From: Spartinivicinus ruber
Lineage (GTDB): Bacteria > Pseudomonadota > Gammaproteobacteria > Pseudomonadales > Zooshikellaceae
Assembly: GCF_011009015.1 (NCBI RefSeq)
Contig: NZ_CP048878.1
Span: 4,928,354 to 4,992,353 of the forward strand
Direction of reading: 5' to 3'
DNA length: 64,000 bases
Positions 29,997 to 39,219 of the stretch are shown one piece after another. How positions within the stretch are numbered: position 1 is the first letter of the stretch; the number at the start of each line of letters is the position of its first letter. Made by a program: the position numbers and the translations under genes. The notes under the pieces are model-generated. The model did not search any database. It was not told where the DNA came from and saw nothing but the letters and a program-made list of their open reading frames with translations.

Positions 29997-30263
29997 GTGG
30001 CAAACTCTCCCTCTGCAAAAAAACGTGCGCGCCAGGCTGAATCACGTCGTCAACACAATGCCAGCCTGCGCTCATATGTTCGTACAGTGATTAAAAAGGT
30101 AGTAGCAGCAATTGAAGCTAAAGACTTTGAGCAAGCTCAAGCGGCTTACACTGCAGCTGTACCTGTTATCGACAGAATGGCTGACAAAGGCATCATCCAC
30201 AAAAATAAAGCTGCTCGTCATAAAAGCCGCCTAAATGCAAAAATCAAAGCATTAGCTGCTTAA
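29997..30263 (+). CDS. rpsT: 30S ribosomal protein S20
   Basis: Small-subunit assembly protein binding 16S r[24 protein letters not shown] at the start and [17 protein letters not shown] near the end are diagnostic; 88 residues. The start codon is GTG, fixed by GAGGA eight bases upstream. In E. coli rpsT also uses a rare start (UUG), which is part of its autogenous control; the GTG here may serve the same purpose. Single-gene unit with its own promoter and terminator. Confidence 0.98.
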   Translation: MANSPSAKKRARQAESRRQHNASLRSYVRTVIKKVVAAIEAKDFEQAQAAYTAAVPVIDRMADKGIIHKNKAARHKSRLNAKIKALAA

Positions 30264-30278
30264 GCTGAAAGCGAATAC

Positions 30279-30307
30279 AAAAAAACCGGCATTTGCCGGT
30301 TTTTTTT
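30279..30307. terminator. Bidirectional terminator between rpsT and proB
   Basis: AAAAAACCGGC, loop ATTT, GCCGGTTTTTT. Perfect stem between convergent genes with A and T runs on both sides. Confidence 0.88.
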
Positions 30308-30330
30308 ATTTGCAGACTTTAACGCCTGAC

Positions 30331-31455
30331 TTAAACCAATACCAGGTTGTCTCGGTGAATCAACTCTGGCTCATCTACATAGCCTAAAATGGCTTGAATT
30401 TGATGACTGGGCTTGCCGACAATTTTTGCTGCCTCCAAAGCATTATAATTAACTAACCCTCTAGCAATCTCCCGCTGATTATCATCAACACAGGCAACCA
30501 TTTCACCACGCTGAAACTCACCTGAAACCGCTTTTACTCCTACAGGCAACAAACTCCGTCCTTCCTGACGAAGCACCCGGACAGCGCCCTGGTCTAACAC
30601 TAGCCTACCTTTAGTTCTTAAGTGCCCTGCCAGCCACTGCTTACGAGCCAGTAGTCGCTCATGCTCTGGTAACAATAAGGTTCCTAATAACTCAGCTTGT
30701 TGCAGGCGAGTTAGCACATTGGCCACTCGCCCACCAACAATCACTGTTGCTGCACCAGAGCGAGCAGCTAGTCTTGCAGCTCTTAGTTTAGTAGCCATTC
30801 CACCACGCCCCAGCTGCCCACTTCCACCAGATGCCATCAAATCCAGTTTAGCGTCACTGGCCATTACTTCAGAAACCAGTTCAGCTGTAGGGTCTTTACG
30901 CGGGTCTGCTGTCATCAGCCCTTGCTGATCGGTCAAAATCACCAACACATCAGCTTCAATCAAATTGGCAACCAGTGCACCCAAAGTATCATTGTCACCA
31001 AAACGAATTTCATCAGTCACCACTGTGTCATTTTCATTAACCACAGGGATAACACCCAAGGCTAAAAGCGATCTTAGAGTACTCCGAGCATTAAGATAGC
31101 GTTGGCGATCAGATAAGTCAGCATGAGTCAGTAATACCTGTGCCGTGGTCATGCCATGAGTGTTAAAGCGACTTTCATAGGCTTGTACTAAGCCCATTTG
31201 CCCTACAGCCGCAGCCGTTTGTAACTCATGGATAGCACTCGGTCGTGCAGTCCATCCTAAACGAGACATCCCAGCAGCTACCGAGCCAGATGAAACCAAG
31301 ACAATTTCATGACCAAGTCGACTCAGCTCAGCTATTTGATCAACCCAGCCAGCCATCGACTGGGTATCAAGCCCCTTACCGTTGTCGGTTAGTAGTGCAC
31401 TACCAATTTTTATTACCCAGCGCTTTGCACGAGTTAGTAACTGTCGTTTGCTCAT
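30331..31455 (-). CDS. proB: Glutamate 5-kinase
   Basis: First step of proline synthesis: phosphorylates glutamate. An amino-acid-kinase domain (residues about 8-260, [44 protein letters not shown]) is followed by a PUA domain (about 285-370) of the full-length bacterial type. 374 residues. It starts 9 bp after obgE on the same strand, as in Pseudomonas. proA is not in this window. Confidence 0.97.
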   Translation of the reverse strand: MSKRQLLTRAKRWVIKIGSALLTDNGKGLDTQSMAGWVDQIAELSRLGHEIVLVSSGSVAAGMSRLGWTARPSAIHELQTAAAVGQMGLVQAYESRFNTHGMTTAQVLLTHADLSDRQRYLNARSTLRSLLALGVIPVVNENDTVVTDEIRFGDNDTLGALVANLIEADVLVILTDQQGLMTADPRKDPTAELVSEVMASDAKLDLMASGGSGQLGRGGMATKLRAARLAARSGAATVIVGGRVANVLTRLQQAELLGTLLLPEHERLLARKQWLAGHLRTKGRLVLDQGAVRVLRQEGRSLLPVGVKAVSGEFQRGEMVACVDDNQREIARGLVNYNALEAAKIVGKPSHQIQAILGYVDEPELIHRDNLVLV

Positions 31456-31464
31456 TTTCTTAAC

Positions 31465-32688
<1,224 letters not shown>

Positions 32689-32727
32689 TCAATCATAGAG
32701 GCCCAGAAAAATATTTAGGCCTAATAC

Positions 32728-32756
32728 AAAAAAGCCCCGTCAGAGACGGGGCTTTT
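32728..32756 (-). terminator. Terminator after rplU-rpmA
   Basis: AAAAAGCCCCGTC, loop of three, GACGGGGCTTTTTT as read on the minus strand. A strong hairpin plus T run, 18 bp after rpmA. It separates the ribosomal pair from obgE, which therefore needs read-through or its own promoter. Confidence 0.88.
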
Positions 32757-32773
32757 TCGGGGTATTTGCTCTG

Positions 32774-33031
32774 TTAGACCGCCTCAATACGTACAAACTT
32801 ACGCTTGCTTGGGCCTTTTACTTCAAATACAACTTTACCGTCTGCTTTTGCAAACAAAGTGTGATCTTTACCCAGACCTACATTGTCTCCAGCGTGAAAA
32901 CGAGTACCACGCTGACGAACTAAAATGTTACCGGCCTTAACGACCTGCCCGCCAAAGCGTTTGACACCGAGGCGTTTACTTTCTGAGTCGCGACCGTTAC
33001 GGGTACTACCACCTGCCTTCTTGTGAGCCAT
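32774..33031 (-). CDS. rpmA: 50S ribosomal protein L27
   Basis: Large-subunit protein reaching the peptidyl transferase centre. [20 protein letters not shown] is the diagnostic N-terminus; 85 residues. It follows rplU by 17 bp with an AGGAGG-type ribosome site, as in almost all bacteria. Confidence 0.98.
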   Translation of the reverse strand: MAHKKAGGSTRNGRDSESKRLGVKRFGGQVVKAGNILVRQRGTRFHAGDNVGLGKDHTLFAKADGKVVFEVKGPSKRKFVRIEAV

Positions 33032-33048
33032 GATCCACCTCCTAAGAA

Positions 33049-33363
33049 TTAACCTGCATTGATGCCAGTGATCTTAACTTCTGTGAACCATTGACGATGG
33101 CCCATTTGCTTACGATGATGCTTACGGCGCTTGAACTTGATGATCTGAACTTTTTTGCCGCGGCCATGGTTCAACACTTCTGCAGAAACCTTAGCACCAG
33201 CAACTTCAGGGGCACCAATTTTTACTTCACTGCCATTGGCAACCAAAAGCACTTGATCAAAATCAATGTTGTCGCCAGTAGCGACATTCAGCTTTTCTAG
33301 TTTTAGCGTGTCACCTTCAGCAACGCGGTATTGCTTACCACCGCTAACAATCACAGCGTACAT
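33049..33363 (-). CDS. rplU: 50S ribosomal protein L21
   Basis: Large-subunit protein binding 23S rRNA. The correct start is ATG at 33363 ([18 protein letters not shown], 104 residues), preceded by GGAGAAAAG. An open frame runs 68 codons further upstream but this is the untranslated leader. C-terminal [23 protein letters not shown] is typical. First gene of rplU-rpmA, with a leader of about 235 nt holding two hairpins. Confidence 0.98.
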   Translation of the reverse strand: MYAVIVSGGKQYRVAEGDTLKLEKLNVATGDNIDFDQVLLVANGSEVKIGAPEVAGAKVSAEVLNHGRGKKVQIIKFKRRKHHRKQMGHRQWFTEVKITGINAG

Positions 33364-33391
33364 AATCTTTTCTCCGAAAATCCTAAATAAA

Positions 33392-33424
33392 GCCTTTTTG
33401 TTAAAGGCATCCGGCAAGCCGGAT
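33392..33424 (-). promoter_or_regulatory. Two adjacent hairpins in the rplU leader
   Basis: GCCTTT/AAAGGC (33392-33408) and a perfect ATCCGGC/GCCGGAT stem with a 2-nt gap (33409-33424) lie back to back 30-60 nt before the rplU start. They resemble the structured leaders used for feedback control of ribosomal genes. Role is inference. Confidence 0.5.
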
Positions 33425-33606
33425 TTCAGCTCGAAAAACCTTGCGCTTAGGTGGGACCTAACTAACAGTAAATAACTAATTAACTGAAAGCTGGTACCGC
33501 TCAGACCCGCACATATAGAACTAGCAAACCCCATGTCGTTACAAGCATTGCTGAACAGACATAACAAAATAAGTTTGAGTCCCGGATCTTCGAATTTGGG
33601 GCGTGC

Positions 33607-33635
33607 ATTTTAAGGGATGTCAACCCTCTAAGCAA
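33607..33635 (-). promoter_or_regulatory. Promoter of rplU-rpmA
   Basis: On the minus strand TTGCTT (33630-33635), 17-bp spacer, TAAAAT (33607-33612), followed by GCACGCCCC, a GC-rich discriminator like that of rpsT. Gives a leader of about 237 nt. Confidence 0.6.
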
Positions 33636-33638
33636 GCA

Positions 33639-33671
33639 TGTGCTGCATCATTACCATAATGATGCAGCACA
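33639..33671. repeat. Perfect 15-bp inverted repeat between rplU and ispB
   Basis: TGTGCTGCATCATTA, loop CCA, TAATGATGCAGCACA. Both arms match perfectly. It sits just upstream of the rplU -35 and about 50 bp before the ispB -35. No T run follows on either strand, so it is not a standard terminator. Confidence 0.8.
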
Positions 33672-33721
33672 ATTTAACAACAACTTAATAAAAACAAGCA
33701 TAGCTGATTTATAGGATCGCC

Positions 33722-33750
33722 TTGACACTCCTGGCATCAACCCATAGGAT
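33722..33750 (+). promoter_or_regulatory. Promoter of ispB
   Basis: Consensus TTGACA (33722-33727), 17-bp spacer, TAGGAT (33745-33750), about 40 bp before the ispB start. Confidence 0.65.
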
Positions 33751-33788
33751 TCGGCCCCATCCTATCTGAATTTGCATGATTTGCTGAC

Positions 33789-34769
33789 ATGTCTCAGGCC
33801 AACCTACTAAAGCGTATTTATCAGACTGTAAAACAAGACTTCAGTGGTGTTAACGATCAAATTATCAGCCAGCTGCACTCCGATGTCAGCCTGGTAGATA
33901 AAATCAGCCACTATATAACTGAAGCAGGCGGAAAACGCCTAAGACCATTATTAGTGCTGTTATCAGCAAAAGCCTGTCAGTATCAGCAGCAGGATCATAT
34001 TCCCCTTGCAGCGATTATTGAGTTTTTGCATACCGCAACCTTACTTCATGACGATGTTGTTGATACATCTAAACTTCGCCGTGGCCGAGCAACCGTGAAT
34101 GCCATATGGGGAAACGCTCCCAGTGTATTGGTAGGCGATTTTCTTTATTCAAGAGCATTTCAGATGATGGTTAAGCTTGGCAACCTGCAAATCATGCGGG
34201 TGTTAGCTGATGCCACTAATGTAATCGCTGAAGGTGAAGTGATGCAGCTAATGAATATTGGTAATGCGGCCACCACTGAAGCAGATTACTTAGAAGTCAT
34301 TCGCTGCAAAACCGCTATGCTATTTGAAGCCTCTTCACAAACAGCAGCAATTCTCGCTAATAGCTCAACAGAACAGGAAAATAACTTACGTCAGTATGGC
34401 TATCACTTAGGTATGGCGTTTCAGTTAATTGATGATGTGCTGGATTTTCAGGGTAGTGTAGAAGAGATGGGTAAGAATGTTGGCGATGATCTTGCCGAGG
34501 GCAAACCAACTCTACCACTTATTCATACAATTGAGTCCGGCTCCTCTGATGATGCCAAATTAGTGAAAGATGCGATTGAAAACCCTAGCCAACTTGACTT
34601 AGAAGCTGTTATCTCAGCAGTTAAACGTAGTGGTGCGCTGGCTTATACCCAGTCTCTTGCTGAACAGCAAGCAGACCTAGCCATTAAGTGTATTACAGAC
34701 TTACCAGACTCTGAGCACAAGCAAGCTATGGTTGAGCTAGCTCACTTTTCTGTGAATAGAAGTTACTAG
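33789..34769 (+). CDS. ispB: Octaprenyl (polyprenyl) diphosphate synthase
   Basis: Makes the side chain of ubiquinone by adding IPP units. Two Asp-rich motifs for Mg-diphosphate binding are present: LLHDDVVD and LIDDVLDF, plus GGKRLRPLLV at the N-terminus. 326 residues. It is divergent from rplU, the conserved Pseudomonas and E. coli position. Chain length cannot be read reliably; C8 or C9 is expected. Confidence 0.96.
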   Translation: MSQANLLKRIYQTVKQDFSGVNDQIISQLHSDVSLVDKISHYITEAGGKRLRPLLVLLSAKACQYQQQDHIPLAAIIEFLHTATLLHDDVVDTSKLRRGRATVNAIWGNAPSVLVGDFLYSRAFQMMVKLGNLQIMRVLADATNVIAEGEVMQLMNIGNAATTEADYLEVIRCKTAMLFEASSQTAAILANSSTEQENNLRQYGYHLGMAFQLIDDVLDFQGSVEEMGKNVGDDLAEGKPTLPLIHTIESGSSDDAKLVKDAIENPSQLDLEAVISAVKRSGALAYTQSLAEQQADLAIKCITDLPDSEHKQAMVELAHFSVNRSY

Positions 34770-34813
34770 CTGAACTTCACCAGACCATAGTAGTCATTTA
34801 GGCTAAGGTATTT

Positions 34814-35356
34814 TTAACCAACTGCCGTGCCTGAATCCTGCAAACCAAAGTCTTGCTTGACCAGCTTCAACCAGCCAGCAATTCGCTCATCAGTTAACTC
34901 GAATTGCTGGTCCTCATCCAAAGCCAACCCAACAAAATGCTCTCCATCTTCAGTCAATGCTTTGGATGCTTCAAAGTCATACCCACTGACAGGCCACTCA
35001 GAAACGGTAATTCCTCCCTGCAAGGTAATCAGCTCATGCAATGCTCCCATAGCATCAAGAAAATAGTCGGCATAACCAAACTGATCTCCCAGGCCAAATA
35101 GCGCTATAATTTTGCCAGAGAAGTCAACCTGCTGGAGCATTTCCCACTGATCTTCATAGTCGCTTTGCAACTCACCAAAGTCCCAGGTAGGAATACCCAT
35201 AATCAAAAAGTCATAAGGATCAAAGGTTTCTGGCGTTGACTCGACAATATCGTGTAATACCACCTCTGCAAGCCCTGCTAACCCTTGCTGGATTTTAGTG
35301 GCAACCGCCTCAGTATTTCCCAGGCTACTACCGTAAAACAGTCCAATCGTGAGCAC
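34814..35356 (-). CDS. Flavodoxin (long-chain)
   Basis: FMN-binding low-potential electron carrier. The phosphate loop GLFYGSSLGNTEAVA opens the protein; the FMN-binding IPTWDFGELQSDYEDQW and ALFGLGDQFGYADYF follow, with the long-chain insertion. The start is GTG at 35356 (V/M-LTIGLFYG, 180 residues), because GGAGG lies five bases upstream. A TTG 18 bases further up has no ribosome site. Monocistronic. FldA versus FldB cannot be decided. Possible partners are radical SAM enzymes or IspG/IspH; inferred from family only. Confidence 0.94.
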   Translation of the reverse strand: MLTIGLFYGSSLGNTEAVATKIQQGLAGLAEVVLHDIVESTPETFDPYDFLIMGIPTWDFGELQSDYEDQWEMLQQVDFSGKIIALFGLGDQFGYADYFLDAMGALHELITLQGGITVSEWPVSGYDFEASKALTEDGEHFVGLALDEDQQFELTDERIAGWLKLVKQDFGLQDSGTAVG

Positions 35357-35756
35357 AAACGCCTCCAAATACAAATGAGAAACATTATCTTTTGTTAATA
35401 ATAACCAAGCTACCTCCTATTCTCAATGCCAACCTAAATTACAATGACCAAAAATAAAAAGTCGAATGGCTTTAGCCAGATATCAGCCAACCAAGGCTTA
35501 CCCATCACAAAAAACAAGTTATTTGGCAAAAAGCAAACAAAAGACAGCTGTTGCATTTTGGTATTTAACCAATCTCTCACAAAGTTCAAAAAATACTCAT
35601 TTTTTACTATTCTATCCCTAAAAAATGCGCAGCTTTCAACCACTATTTAAATTAAAAATTTTTTTTCACAAAAAGCTTTGTCAACCCCTTCCGAGAAGGT
35701 TTTTCATCTGTATAATTTCGCCTTTTTTTCTGAGTAGTCAGTGCTGTATAGGTGTC
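35357..35756. other. Intergenic region before the GIY-YIG protein
   Basis: 400 bp with short overlapping frames on both strands that lack ribosome sites and look spurious. At 35687-35704 there is a small hairpin plus T run on the plus strand, followed by a perfect TATAAT at 35711-35716. Confidence 0.5.
35687..35704 (+). terminator. Terminator-like hairpin upstream of the GIY-YIG gene
   Basis: CCTTC, loop CGA, GAAGG, then TTTTT. It precedes the TATAAT of the next gene and may insulate it or act as an attenuator. Short stem, so modest confidence. Confidence 0.4.
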
Positions 35757-36662
35757 GTGTTGATTATTTTCACCATTACCAACAAAGTTACAGGTCAAGT
35801 GTTTGTCGGTTCTACCCGGAACAGCCTTGAGTCTCAGTGGGCTAAAATTGTCTCTGCAGCAGAGCAAGGTTTAGATTACCCCTTATATAATCAAATCTGT
35901 CGTTACGGCGATGATCAGTTTGATGTAGAAGAATGGGATTACGCAGAAACTCGTGACGAATTATTAGCCCTTGAGCAGGAAGCAGTTGATTCATTACAGG
36001 CAGAGAGCTTAAGAGGCTATAAAACAGCTGTTAACCAAAGGCGAGTTACAACTACAGCTAAAAAAAGAACCACTACAAGCAAGCCGAAACCCTCAACAAA
36101 TGATGCAGTAGAAGCTACAGATAAAACAGAGGCTACAACTAAACAATCTGATGCGAAAGAGCAAGTAGACCAGCCGGAGATTAAACAGGAGCCAACACCA
36201 CAACCTGTTATTCCTCAAGAAAAACCTGTCTCTATCCTGGCGCAGTTAACCGCTAATGCAAAAGCCTATAAGCGGAGCAAAGCAGATCAAGCAAAACCTG
36301 TTGCTAATACAGCTAAACAGACAGCAGCTATTGATGAAATTGACTCAGAGCAGCTAGATTCATTGCTTGCCAAAGTTAGTGCATATAGTACTCAAGCTAA
36401 ACCTGCTCCTGAACAGCAACCAGCAGAAGTAATTAATAATAGTGATCTAAGCACTAAGGTTGACACTCAGCCAACTGAAACACCAGAGCTGGTTTGCAAT
36501 GAGAACCAACAGCGAATATTGGCTGCCGTCAATAAACAGCGCAAACTGCGTAGTGAAAGGACTCCAACAATCATTGAGCAAGAACGTAAACAACTGGCAG
36601 ACTTATTAGCAAAACTAGAGTCTCGTGCTATTAAGCTGAAACAACCCGCTACTGCATCCTAA
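35757..36662 (+). CDS. Degenerate GIY-YIG-fold protein with long disordered tail
   Basis: Residues about 1-90 resemble the GIY-YIG nuclease fold: IIFTITNKVTGQVFVGSTRN aligns with the I-TevI opening. Both signature Tyr are Phe, and the catalytic Arg position (KRW in I-TevI) is SQW, so cleavage activity is doubtful. A Glu in LALEQEAVDSL and an Asn in GYKTAVN fit the other conserved positions. The remaining 210 residues are Lys/Thr/Glu/Gln/Pro-rich and probably disordered, ending in a charged helix. I chose GTG 35757; TTG 35760, five bases after AGGTG, is equally good. An upstream ATG at 35625 lies before the TATAAT at 35711 and a hairpin, so is unlikely. Function unknown. Confidence 0.8.
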   Translation: MLIIFTITNKVTGQVFVGSTRNSLESQWAKIVSAAEQGLDYPLYNQICRYGDDQFDVEEWDYAETRDELLALEQEAVDSLQAESLRGYKTAVNQRRVTTTAKKRTTTSKPKPSTNDAVEATDKTEATTKQSDAKEQVDQPEIKQEPTPQPVIPQEKPVSILAQLTANAKAYKRSKADQAKPVANTAKQTAAIDEIDSEQLDSLLAKVSAYSTQAKPAPEQQPAEVINNSDLSTKVDTQPTETPELVCNENQQRILAAVNKQRKLRSERTPTIIEQERKQLADLLAKLESRAIKLKQPATAS

Positions 36663-36685
36663 CCGCTACGTTTATTTTCAAATCA

Positions 36686-36722
36686 AACAATAAAGGGGCT
36701 CACCACCCCTTTATTGTTTTAA
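36686..36722. terminator. Bidirectional terminator after the GIY-YIG gene
   Basis: AATAAAGGGG and CCCCTTTATT form a 10-bp stem, followed by GTTTTAAAA. It lies between two convergent genes. Confidence 0.8.
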
Positions 36723-36724
36723 AA

Positions 36725-38044
36725 TTAAAGTACCAGTGCTGCTAGCCAGCCAAACACTAGCAATGGAATGTTATAGTGAATAAATGTTGGTATCACTGTA
36801 TCCCAAATATGATTATGCTGACCATCAACATTTAATCCAGCGGTCGGTCCCAAAGTGGAATCAGACGTGGGCGAACCCGCATCCCCCAGTGCAGCAGCAG
36901 TACCCACCAGCGCAACAGTTGCCATTGAACTAAACCCTAACTCTAACGCTAATGGGACATAAATTGCTGCAATAATAGGAATAGTTGAAAAGGAAGAGCC
37001 TATGCCCATGGTAATTAATAAGCCCACCAATAGCATTACTAAAGCAGCCAGGACTTTATTACTGCCAAACCAAGCTGCTGATGTATCAACAAGTAATTTA
37101 ATATCTCCTGTTTGCTGAAGCACTGCCGCAAAGCCTTTAGCCGTGATCATGATAAAGCCTATCATAGCCATCATCTTCAGCCCTTCAACAAACAATCCAT
37201 CCGCTTCAGACCACTTGAAAATACCACTAGCAGAAAAGATTAAAAAACCTATTAACGCTCCAAGCGCCATTGAATCGGTCACCAGCTGTACAACAAATGT
37301 CGCTGCAATGGCGAACAATGCTACTAGCAAAGAAAAGGGTGAATAACTAGCATCCGTTTTTTCTACTTGTTTGATAGCCCCCATACTGTATTGACGAGGT
37401 TTACGATAACTAAATAAAACTGCTACCAACAAACCAAATAACATACCTAAAGCAGGTAGCACCATAGCCTGAATAACACTGACCTGAGAGGTATCCATTC
37501 CATAGTTTTTGATGTTAGCTAGCAAAATATTATTCAGAAATATTCCACCAAACCCTACCGGTAAAAATATATAAGGCGTAATCAAGCCAAACGTTAATAC
37601 ACAGGCTACTAAACGGCGATCAAGCTGTAGTTTGGCAAAAACAATAAGCAAAGGCGGAATAAGCATCGGGATAAACGCAATATGCACAGGGATAAGGTTC
37701 TGTGAACTCATTGCCACCAAGGTTAACACCAGGATAATCAGCCATTTCATATGGCTAGCACCAGTATTTCCCTGATGATTTAATCGGGCTAGTGACTTAT
37801 CAGCAATCCAATGGGGCAAGCCGGATTTAGCAACAGCCACAGCAAAAGCACCAAGTAAAGCATAACTTAATGCTACCTCAGCACCTCCCCCCAGCCCATC
37901 ATTAAAGGCTTTTAATGTGCCTGAAAAACCTAGCCCACCAACTAAGCCGCCTGCTAAAGCTCCAATAATGAGAGACATGACGACATTAAGTCGAACAATA
38001 CTCAGCAATAACATGGTGGCTACGGCAACAACCACAGCATTCAT
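36725..38044 (-). CDS. Na+/H+ antiporter family protein (NhaC-like/YuiF-type)
   Basis: 439-residue inner-membrane protein with about 12 hydrophobic helices. The conserved patches LGDAGSPTSDSTLGPTAGL and ITMGIGSSFSTIPIIAAIY, plus the C-terminal DGQHNHIWDTVIPTF, match a family annotated as Na+/H+ antiporters in the ion-transporter superfamily. The substrate of this subgroup is not settled (amino-acid or organic-anion exchange is possible). Monocistronic, converging with the GIY-YIG gene. A perfect 8-bp hairpin lies 32 bp upstream of its start. Confidence 0.75.
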   Translation of the reverse strand: MNAVVVAVATMLLLSIVRLNVVMSLIIGALAGGLVGGLGFSGTLKAFNDGLGGGAEVALSYALLGAFAVAVAKSGLPHWIADKSLARLNHQGNTGASHMKWLIILVLTLVAMSSQNLIPVHIAFIPMLIPPLLIVFAKLQLDRRLVACVLTFGLITPYIFLPVGFGGIFLNNILLANIKNYGMDTSQVSVIQAMVLPALGMLFGLLVAVLFSYRKPRQYSMGAIKQVEKTDASYSPFSLLVALFAIAATFVVQLVTDSMALGALIGFLIFSASGIFKWSEADGLFVEGLKMMAMIGFIMITAKGFAAVLQQTGDIKLLVDTSAAWFGSNKVLAALVMLLVGLLITMGIGSSFSTIPIIAAIYVPLALELGFSSMATVALVGTAAALGDAGSPTSDSTLGPTAGLNVDGQHNHIWDTVIPTFIHYNIPLLVFGWLAALVL

Positions 38045-38075
38045 TATTTAATCTTTCCCCGTTAACAACACAATG

Positions 38076-38095
38076 CCGTACATTCAAAAATGTAC
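38076..38095. repeat. Perfect 8-bp hairpin upstream of the antiporter gene
   Basis: CGTACATT, loop CAAA, AATGTACG. Lies in the leader or promoter region of the minus-strand antiporter gene, so it could be an operator or an mRNA hairpin. Confidence 0.6.
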
Positions 38096-38239
38096 GACTA
38101 CTCCCCCCACCACAAAAAATTTACATTTTAAGTAGTGACCCTAGCGTTTTTTGCAGGTAGAATGCTTTAAAAGGTCTATACAAAGTTTTGAGCAACACCC
38201 ACAAAGCAGCATCTATATAAATATTAAAAAATAAGACAA

Positions 38240-38283
38240 AACACTTAAATGGAAGTGTTAGCCTTACCAAAAGAGTTGGTAAG
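38240..38283. repeat. Tandem perfect hairpins
   Basis: AACACTT-N6-AAGTGTT (38240-38259) and CTTACCAA-N5-TTGGTAAG (38263-38283) are separated by three bases. No T run follows, so they are not ordinary terminators. Confidence 0.6.
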
Positions 38284-38892
38284 TAGACTTGGCATTTAAC
38301 AAGATCTACAATACCAGATGCTTCCCACCCAAAAAGCCACGATGGTACCTGAATAGCTACTAACCGCCAAATACTTTTATCTATTTCATGCCTTTAACCT
38401 CATATGCTTCATCTATGCACTTTTTAATCAGACAAGCAATGCCACAATAATGAAATACTTCTGGTGTATACAGAAAACTAAGAGATGCTGATAAACAAAG
38501 GTGAGGGGCTTAGGAAATAAAGTGGGTAAAAGACAACTAGTGGAAATGATCACATACGAGCAAAAAAAACCCTATTGATTAACAACAGGGCATAAATAAC
38601 GTACGGGAACTACTGTAAGACAAACTTTGGCGCAATAAATTCCACACAAAGTAAAGCCTTCAGAGCCGACTAGTATTGTTAGCCAGCGGCTACACTCTGC
38701 CCAAAAATGTGATGAATGTCAAAAAAATATTGTGAAGTCACGCTGTTTATTAATTTATGAGTAACAGTCAGAAGTTATCTTCACTTAATTTGCTACAAAT
38801 TTGGCGTCATGCTTTGCTACAAAATCTGTACTTCTTTCCCCCTTCTAAACCCTAGTTTTCATAGCTATCTTTACTGCAAAATGAGGTTTAGG

Positions 38893-39091
38893 ATGAGTAA
38901 TACAGTTTTGAGAGGTACTACTTACCACTTTAGAAAAGTAATACCAATGGATGTCTACGATACCTTCCGTAAGAGGGAAATAGTCTTTTCACTTCAAACT
39001 AATTAAAAAAAGCAGGCAGCTATATTTCTTTAAGAAATACAGACTACCTCTATCCGGGGAGACTCAATGAAAACCAGATATCTATTTACTA
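38893..39091 (+). pseudogene. Remnant of a tyrosine recombinase N-terminus (DUF6538-like)
   Basis: MSNTVLRGTTYHFRKVIPMD followed by VYDTFRKREIVFSLQTN matches the N-terminal arm-binding domain that opens many phage-type tyrosine integrases (pattern RGxTYxFRRxVPxDL...FGKREIxxSLxT). After 37 codons a TAA interrupts it. The same frame then continues with LKKAGSYISL for about 29 codons to a second stop near 39091. No catalytic domain with the RHRY residues follows. It is a broken fragment, the only mobile-element trace in the window. An upstream in-frame ATG at 38809 is not needed. Confidence 0.65.
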
Positions 39092-39219
39092 ACAAGGCGC
39101 TTCATTAGGAGCTATAAGACACCTTACTAACTATATCATGGTAGTTACTAAGACCAGTGACTGGGCAGTTAGTTCCATTTCAAACAGAAATAAAGCATCC
39201 TGCAAAAATACCCTATTCA

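Larger units (their letters stand above)
38045..38892. other. Gene-poor region with several hairpins
   Basis: About 850 bp with no credible gene. I found perfect hairpins at 38076-38095, 38240-38259 and 38263-38283, and an imperfect one near 38570-38591 (CCCTATTG/CAACAGGG, one mismatch). It ends next to a recombinase remnant. Possible structured RNA or old integration scar; no function shown. Confidence 0.5.

Noticed and set aside
33364-33567. N-terminal extension of L21 by 68 residues
   Set aside because: The family start and a good ribosome site are at 33363; the upstream part is the leader with hairpins.
35434-35650. Two overlapping frames of about 68 codons on opposite strands
   Set aside because: Opposite-strand shadows with AT-driven Lys/Asn/Phe composition and no ribosome sites.
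38240-38310. Integron attC-like site near the hairpins and integrase remnant
   Set aside because: ATTTAAC fits one core site but the partner GTTRRRY core is missing, and the remnant is of a DUF6538 phage-type recombinase, not IntI.
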